Origin: an uncultured Flavobacteriales bacterium
Lineage (GTDB): Bacteria; Bacteroidota; Bacteroidia; Flavobacteriales; Vicingaceae
Direction of reading: 5' to 3'
DNA: 11,872 bases
Assembly: GCA_913052515.1 (NCBI GenBank)
Contig: CAJXFJ010000015.1
Coordinates: forward strand, 1-11,872
Under the pieces are notes generated by a model that did not search any database, was not told the DNA's origin, and saw nothing but the letters and a program-made list of their open reading frames with translations. The translations under genes were made by a program, and so were the position numbers. Below, one piece after another: positions 7,487-11,872 of the stretch (within the stretch, counting starts at the first letter, position 1; each line of letters begins with the position of its first letter).

Positions 7487-8459
7487 TATTAAATATTCTT
7501 ATTAAAGCTAAACTAAGCACTCCAAACACAATTACCATTAGTGTTTGAGAAGTCCAAATAATCCAGCCCATTGCCAAAGCTGAAGTTTTAGTTATTCCGT
7601 AAAGCATTAAAGTTTCCATTACTGCTATTGGAAAAACTCCTAAACCACCTTGAACAAATACAATGGCTAGGCTTCCCATAACAAATGCAGCCATAATTCC
7701 CGAAACTGGCACAGATGCTGTTTCTTCAATGCTGTAAAAACAAGCAGCAAACATGCCTACATACATAATCCAGATAAACAAAGTATGTAAAATAAAATAC
7801 CACTTATTCTCCATTTTTATGATAGATTGAACCCCTTCCATAATCCCTTTTATTAGGTCTCTTACTTTTACGAAAAGAGGGTTTGAAGATTTTGCTAACA
7901 TCAAGAAAAAGAATAATGCTCCACCTACAACCAAAACGAGCCCAAGTATTAATAAATTCTGAACTGAAAATTTATCTGAACTTTCTGATAAGAAATTATA
8001 CAACATATCTCTTAACATATCTAATTCCATAAATATGACACTTGCCATAATCAGAGCTAGAATTAGCAAATCGGCAACCCTTTCCGCAACGATTGTTCCA
8101 AATAACTTGTTAAAAGGCAAACCTTCATACTTTCCCAAAAGAGCAGGTCTTGTAACTTCACCCAACCTTGGTAGGGCCAAATTGGCAACATAGCCAATCA
8201 TAACACAAAAAAAACTATTCCAAAAAGAGGGCGTCTTTCCCAAAGGTTGAATCGTGTACTTCCATCTCACAGCTCTACTCATATGACTTAAAATGCCTAA
8301 GAGAACTGAAAGTAGAATGAAGCCCATTTTTGCTTGACTCATTGATTGAAACAACTCCTCTTTTTCTTGCTCACTAAGGTCTTTAAATACATACCAAATA
8401 AGAAAAACACCAAAGGCTAATGGCAAGGCAACTTTAAGAATAGAGAGGAATTTTTTCAA
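7446..8459 (-). CDS. Flippase-like integral membrane protein (LPG_synthase_TM / UPF0104 family), TTG start
   Basis: A 337-residue polytopic protein with about eight hydrophobic segments, at roughly 9-27, 46-62, 84-98, 128-146, 168-188, 222-242, 252-275 and 280-325. Family-typical motifs are SRAVRW in the first loop, LALPRLGEVTRP near 94-105 and GGLGVFPIAVMETL near 271-284. This is the lysylphosphatidylglycerol-synthase TM (PF03706) family without the catalytic aminoacyl-transfer domain. Such proteins are thought to move lipids or glycolipids across the inner membrane, but the substrate is unknown. The start is TTG at 8459-8457: upstream in frame there is no ATG or GTG back to the panC stop, and the next Met (residue 40) would remove the first TM segment. 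It is 27 nt after panC and overlaps rfaE2 by 41 nt. Confidence 0.87.
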   Translation of the reverse strand: MKKFLSILKVALPLAFGVFLIWYVFKDLSEQEKEELFQSMSQAKMGFILLSVLLGILSHMSRAVRWKYTIQPLGKTPSFWNSFFCVMIGYVANLALPRLGEVTRPALLGKYEGLPFNKLFGTIVAERVADLLILALIMASVIFMELDMLRDMLYNFLSESSDKFSVQNLLILGLVLVVGGALFFFLMLAKSSNPLFVKVRDLIKGIMEGVQSIIKMENKWYFILHTLFIWIMYVGMFAACFYSIEETASVPVSGIMAAFVMGSLAIVFVQGGLGVFPIAVMETLMLYGITKTSALAMGWIIWTSQTLMVIVFGVLSLALIRIFNNGKTDKSIKYSSE

Positions 8460-8486
8460 GGTAAAAGGTAATTTAAAGTTAGAAAA

Positions 8487-9332
8487 TTAGTCAATTAAAG
8501 ACATATTATCGATTAAACGAACAGTAGACAGATATGCAGCTACAAAAACTCGAGGACGTTCAGTGTCTTCCCAGGATTCAATTGGTTTTAATGTGTCTTC
8601 ATCAACAATTTGAAAATATTCAGTTTTGAAGTCATTTTTTAATTGCTTCAAACCATGCTCCATAAGTTGAATAGGTGTTTTTTCTTCTTTATGCTGTTTA
8701 CAATAATTCATCAGTTGGTAAATTAGAGAAGCAGTTTCAAGTTCTTCTTGACTTAGATTAAAATTTCTAGAACTCATAGCTAAACCATTCTCAAACCGAA
8801 TAGTGGGACAACCAACTACTTGAGTCGAAAAACCTTTTAGATTAACCAACCATTTTACAATTGCCAATTGTTGATAGTCTTTTTCACCAAAATAAGCTCG
8901 GTCTGGATTCAAAATGGTAAAAAATCGTTCTATCACAGCTGCTACACCTTGAAAATGTCCTGGTCTAAAATCAGCTTCCATTCCAACTGCAATACTTCCA
9001 AAATCATAATTGAGGTCCGGCTTCTCTTGGTACAACTCTTCAGGGCTTGGCAAGAACAATATATCACATTCAAACTCATTCAATAAGGATATATCCTCTT
9101 TTGTTCGATTTGGATAATTTTCTAAATCTTCTTTCCTATTAAATTGAAGTGGATTGACAAAAATGGAACAAATCACTAAATCATTCTCCTCTTTTGCTTT
9201 TTGAATCAAGCTTGCATGTCCTTTATGTAAAGCTCCCATAGTAGGAACAAACCCTATTGACATACCATTTTTTCTCAATCCATCAAGGTATTCCTGAATA
9301 TCAATTGAGCGATTAAATTGTTTCACATTCAT
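8487..9332 (-). CDS. panC: Pantothenate synthetase (pantoate--beta-alanine ligase)
   Basis: A 281-residue enzyme of normal length. It condenses pantoate and beta-alanine with ATP to pantothenate, the vitamin B5 precursor of coenzyme A, in the cytosol. Diagnostic elements are PTMGALHKGH at 30-39 (HxGH-type H36 and H39), FVNPLQF at 58-64, PGHFQGV at 124-130, GEKDYQQ at 149-155 and MSSRN at 186-190, so all expected active-site motifs are intact. The ATG at 9332 places PTMG at the usual distance from the N-terminus; a GTG at codon 3 is an alternative. It is the first gene of the minus-strand operon. A promoter box lies only 5 nt upstream of the start, so the transcript may be leaderless. panD, often the next gene in flavobacteria, is not present. 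Confidence 0.96.
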   Translation of the reverse strand: MNVKQFNRSIDIQEYLDGLRKNGMSIGFVPTMGALHKGHASLIQKAKEENDLVICSIFVNPLQFNRKEDLENYPNRTKEDISLLNEFECDILFLPSPEELYQEKPDLNYDFGSIAVGMEADFRPGHFQGVAAVIERFFTILNPDRAYFGEKDYQQLAIVKWLVNLKGFSTQVVGCPTIRFENGLAMSSRNFNLSQEELETASLIYQLMNYCKQHKEEKTPIQLMEHGLKQLKNDFKTEYFQIVDEDTLKPIESWEDTERPRVFVAAYLSTVRLIDNMSLID

Positions 9333-9337
9333 GGGGT

Positions 9338-9345
9338 CAAAAGTA
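9338..9345 (-). promoter_or_regulatory. Candidate -7 promoter box (TAnnTTTG type) for the panC operon
   Basis: The minus strand reads TACTTTTG, an exact match to the Bacteroidota TAnnTTTG element, ending 5 nt before the panC ATG. A start of transcription a few nt downstream would fall at or next to the ATG, giving a leaderless message. I find no convincing TTG -33 element at the expected spacing, so this rests on one box. Confidence 0.45.
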
Positions 9346-9397
9346 CATTTAAAGCATAAATAATTGCCCTGAATAGTCCATCTATCCTAGATTTAGC

Positions 9398-9429
9398 TTG
9401 TATATTCTTTATTTTTTTACGTAATTTTG
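9398..9429 (+). promoter_or_regulatory. Candidate Bacteroidota promoter for the GT5-like/DUF4270/glmS operon
   Basis: TTG at 9398-9400 and TAATTTTG at 9422-9429 (exact TAnnTTTG) are separated by 21 nt, within the range reported for Bacteroidota sigma-ABfr promoters. Transcription would start around 9434-9437, leaving a leader of about 20 nt before the ATG at 9458. That leader has no Shine-Dalgarno sequence; the bases just before the ATG are pyrimidine-rich. Confidence 0.6.
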
Positions 9430-9457
9430 TAAAGCTTTATTAACTAATCCTCCCTTT

Positions 9458-10273
9458 ATGAACAAAAAACGAATTCTTTATATCTCGCAAGAGATTACCC
9501 CTTACTTACCGGAATCAGAACTAGCATCCATGGGAAGAAATTTGCCCCAAGGAATACAAGAAAAAGGCAGAGAAATTAGAACCTTCATGCCCAAATTTGG
9601 CTGCATCAACGAAAGGAGAAATCAATTGCATGAAGTAATTCGACTTTCAGGAATGAATTTAATAATCGACGATAATGATCATCCTTTAATTATAAAAGTT
9701 GCTTCTATTCAACCAGCAAGAATGCAAGTTTATTTTATAGACAATGAAGACTTTTTCCAAAGAAAAGCCATTTTAAAAGATAAGGAAGGAAACTTTTTTG
9801 AAGACAATGATGAAAGAGCAATCTTCTTTTGTAGAGGAGTTTTAGAAACTGTTAAAAAATTAGGTTGGGCTCCAGATTTAATTCATTGCCACGGATGGAT
9901 GACAAGTCTCATTCCTTTATATCTAAAAACTTCCTACAAAAACGAACCTTTATTTGAAAAATCAAAAGTGGTTACCTCCATATATAATGATTGCTTTAAA
10001 GGAAATTTAGATAAGAACTTTGCCCAAAAAGCAAAAATGGATGGGATTTCAGATGAAGATTTAGAGCATTATGCATCTCCTACACATGATAGCTTATGCA
10101 AAGCAGCAGCTGCATGGTCAGATGGTGTAATTATTGGTTCAAAGGAAGCTTCAGAAATGGCCGGTAGTATTACAGATGTGCCTGTCTTAGATTTTCAAGA
10201 TGAAAACATTGTAGATAACTACAACCAATTTTATGATGAAGTATTAATGGAAGAAGAAGTTCTTGCTGAATAA
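9458..10273 (+). CDS. Glycogen/starch synthase N-domain homologue (GT5), catalytic motif degenerate
   Basis: A 271-residue protein matching only the N-terminal Rossmann domain of GT5 glycogen synthases: RILYISQEITPYLPESELA at the start, an MPKFG strand, an ERAIFFCRGVLE helix, and HCHGWMT at 143-149 where GlgA has H-x-DWH. The C-terminal GT-B domain is absent; active GlgA is about 480 residues. The ADP-glucose-binding KTGG of GlgA is replaced by PESE (18-21), so glycogen synthase activity is unlikely. The acidic tail (DEVLMEEEVLAE) suggests a natural end rather than truncation, and I recognise this short form as conserved in flavobacteria. No other glycogen gene is visible. A promoter box lies just upstream, and the stop is 4 nt before the DUF4270 ATG. 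A regulatory or sugar-nucleotide-binding role linked to glmS is inference. Confidence 0.85.
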   Translation: MNKKRILYISQEITPYLPESELASMGRNLPQGIQEKGREIRTFMPKFGCINERRNQLHEVIRLSGMNLIIDDNDHPLIIKVASIQPARMQVYFIDNEDFFQRKAILKDKEGNFFEDNDERAIFFCRGVLETVKKLGWAPDLIHCHGWMTSLIPLYLKTSYKNEPLFEKSKVVTSIYNDCFKGNLDKNFAQKAKMDGISDEDLEHYASPTHDSLCKAAAAWSDGVIIGSKEASEMAGSITDVPVLDFQDENIVDNYNQFYDEVLMEEEVLAE

Positions 10274-10277
10274 TTTT

Positions 10278-11630
10278 ATGAGAAAAATAAATAGTTCTTT
10301 AAAAATGCGGAAAGTTTTATTTCTTTCCGCTTCTTTTTTGCTTTCATTTTATGCTTGCAAAAAAGATGGAGAAATCAATCCTGAGTTTGCACAAGACACC
10401 TCTTCTGCTTTTTTCACAGACTCCTTAAATGTGACAAGCAGAACCGTAATTGGAGACTCTGTACTTGCAGATCGTATTTCTACCGGTTTGGTAGGTTCAT
10501 TCAAAGATTCTGTATTTGGAAGTTCTTATGCTTCAACCACTTTTCAACCTTTATTACCCTCTAACTTTCTAGTCTTTGGTGAAACTAACGAAACACTAAC
10601 CACTGACTCGGTTGTTCTTAGTTTAGAGTATAGTGGAATGAGAGGAGATACAGTACCACAACAATTTTTAGTTCATCGAGTAAATGAAATTCTGAACACA
10701 AGCAACGATTACCCATCAAACTATCAAATTGACACCATTGTGGGTGCAATAGGTACTAGAACTATTGTTCCAAGAATTGACAAAGAATTTTATGTCTTAA
10801 ATCCAGATGCAAATGGAAATATAGATTCTGTTTTAGTTGATCCACAACTAAGAATTAGATTAGACAATGCTATTGGTGATGAAATTCTTAGTCAGTCAGG
10901 AATGGATCCTGTGGCAAACAGTTCAAACTTTATAGAGTTTTTTAAAGGGTTAACGGTTAGTTCAAATAGAGGAATGCTAAACAACAATGAAAAGGCTATA
11001 GTATACTTTGCGCTCACATCATCTAACACAAAAATGAGTGTTTATTATACTGCTACAGACGATCAAGGTGTATCAACAAAAAAAGTAGTTGATTTTCCAG
11101 TCAATTCTTCTAGTGTTCGATTCAATAATTTTAAACATGATTACAGCCAAGGGTCTATAAATAACGTGCTTCAAACAAGTCAAAACGATTCATTGTTCTC
11201 TTATGTTCAAGCAATGGCCGGAGTAAGAACACTAATTCAATTTCCTGGTATAGAAAATCTTGTAGGAAAGAATATCATTATTAATAAAGCAGAATTAGAA
11301 CTTCCCTATTCTTCAGGAAGTTATGATGCATTTGGAATTGCATCAAGACTCATTGTAGCGGCTAAAGATCAAGAAGGAACATTACAATTTATACCAGACT
11401 ATTTTGAAGGAACAACTTACTTTGGAGGTGATTATAGCTCTTCTTCTCAAAGCTATAAATTCAATATAACGAGATACATTCAAGGTATTATTAACCAAAG
11501 TATTACTGATAAAGAATTGACTGTTTTAATTTCTGGAAGTGCGGTAAATGCTGATCGAGTAGTTCTTAGCGGAGCTAGCAATCTAAACCAAAGAATTAAA
11601 CTAAATTTATACTATTCAAATACCCAATAA
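10278..11630 (+). CDS. DUF4270 family lipoprotein
   Basis: A protein of about 450 residues recognised as DUF4270 (function unknown, common in Bacteroidota). Characteristic features are the N-terminal DTSSAFFTDSLNVTSRTVIGDSV, the VFGSSYASTTFQP segment and an all-beta-looking body rich in Ser, Thr and Asn. The signal peptide ends in a relaxed lipobox, SFYAC, with the lipidated Cys at residue 27. The following KKDGE resembles the acidic/Lys export signal reported for surface lipoproteins in this phylum, so an outer-membrane, perhaps surface, location is likely. Two starts are plausible: ATG 10278 (4 nt after the previous stop, used here) or ATG 10305, which gives a compact 17-residue signal and an A-rich upstream context. 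The TTG at 10263 overlaps the previous gene and is unlikely. glmS follows after 3 nt. Confidence 0.85.
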   Translation: MRKINSSLKMRKVLFLSASFLLSFYACKKDGEINPEFAQDTSSAFFTDSLNVTSRTVIGDSVLADRISTGLVGSFKDSVFGSSYASTTFQPLLPSNFLVFGETNETLTTDSVVLSLEYSGMRGDTVPQQFLVHRVNEILNTSNDYPSNYQIDTIVGAIGTRTIVPRIDKEFYVLNPDANGNIDSVLVDPQLRIRLDNAIGDEILSQSGMDPVANSSNFIEFFKGLTVSSNRGMLNNNEKAIVYFALTSSNTKMSVYYTATDDQGVSTKKVVDFPVNSSSVRFNNFKHDYSQGSINNVLQTSQNDSLFSYVQAMAGVRTLIQFPGIENLVGKNIIINKAELELPYSSGSYDAFGIASRLIVAAKDQEGTLQFIPDYFEGTTYFGGDYSSSSQSYKFNITRYIQGIINQSITDKELTVLISGSAVNADRVVLSGASNLNQRIKLNLYYSNTQ

Positions 11631-11633
11631 AAT

Positions 11634-11872
11634 ATGTGTGGAATAGTTGCTTATGTAGGAGAAAAACAAGCTTATCCTATTATAATAAATGGTCTCAAAA
11701 GATTAGAATATAGAGGATATGATAGTGCTGGCGTCGCACTGCATAATGGAGACATTGCCCTATACAAAAAGAAAGGAAAAGTTAATAAGTTGGTTGAGTA
11801 TACGGAAGGTGCTGACAAATCTTCAGTAATTGGCATTGGTCATACAAGATGGGCAACTCATGGGCCACCAAA
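11634..11872 (+). CDS. glmS: Glutamine--fructose-6-phosphate aminotransferase, N-terminal part (3' partial)
   Basis: ATG 11634 opens a frame that runs off the window; 79 residues are visible. MCGIVAYVG places the catalytic Cys at position 2, exposed after Met removal, as in class II glutamine amidotransferases. [11 protein letters not shown] at 23-33 and HTRWATHG at 70-77 are GlmS signatures. The enzyme converts fructose 6-phosphate and glutamine to glucosamine 6-phosphate, the first committed step to UDP-GlcNAc for peptidoglycan and LPS. The isomerase domains are outside the window. It lies 3 nt after the DUF4270 stop, so it is probably co-transcribed. No glmS ribozyme-like leader could fit in that gap. 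Confidence 0.96.
   Translation, partial: MCGIVAYVGEKQAYPIIINGLKRLEYRGYDSAGVALHNGDIALYKKKGKVNKLVEYTEGADKSSVIGIGHTRWATHGPP

Larger units (their letters stand above)
9333..9457. other. Divergent intergenic region between panC and the GT5-like gene
   Basis: This 125-bp AT-rich stretch is the only sizeable non-coding DNA in the window. It holds a TAnnTTTG box facing each way, about 77 nt apart (9345-9338 minus, 9422-9429 plus). I see no strong hairpin, tRNA or riboswitch-like structure in it. Confidence 0.7.

Noticed and set aside
10263..10265. TTG at 10263 as the start of the DUF4270 gene
   Set aside because: It overlaps the preceding gene and adds residues before two good ATG choices (10278 and 10305) that already give a lipoprotein signal.
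11631..11633. glmS ribozyme upstream of glmS
   Set aside because: There are only 3 nt between the DUF4270 stop and the glmS ATG, so no leader RNA of that kind fits.

Overview
The window looks like chromosomal DNA from a low-GC marine-type member of the Bacteroidota, most likely order Flavobacteriales. The evidence is a giant SprB-type repeat adhesin with a type IX secretion (T9SS) type B sorting domain, a PorP/SprF-family protein, a DUF4270 lipoprotein, TAnnTTTG promoter boxes, little Shine-Dalgarno signal, and the clustering of a short GT5 protein, DUF4270 and glmS. Coding density is very high and the only intergenic gap above 30 nt is 9333-9457.

Three transcription units are visible. (1) Plus strand, 1-4154: the 3' part of a Cys-rich SprB-repeat surface protein, a PorP/SprF-like outer-membrane protein and a small cytosolic thioredoxin, spaced 2 nt apart and then overlapping by 1 nt. 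This is a surface-adhesin export module. (2) Minus strand, 9332 down to 4147: panC, a flippase-like (LPG_synthase_TM) membrane protein, stand-alone rfaE2, a secreted TPR protein, radA and a NodB-type polysaccharide deacetylase. Spacing or overlap suggests one six-gene operon mixing coenzyme A precursor synthesis, envelope/LPS functions and DNA repair. It converges on unit 1, and the two last genes overlap by 8 nt at their 3' ends. (3) Plus strand, 9458 to the window end: a GT5 (glycogen synthase N-domain) homologue without the KxGG motif, a DUF4270 lipoprotein, and the start of glmS. Units 2 and 3 diverge from the 125-bp region 9333-9457, which has a plausible Bacteroidota promoter facing each way.

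Most of the window is core flavobacterial gene content, and I see no clearly new system, mobile element, CRISPR array, tRNA or rRNA. The points most worth a second look are: correlated loss of two cysteines in two adhesin repeats, which implies a disulfide pattern; the degenerate active site of the GT5 protein; a possibly leaderless panC transcript; two TTG-started genes sharing an upstream motif; and the absence of panD next to panC.
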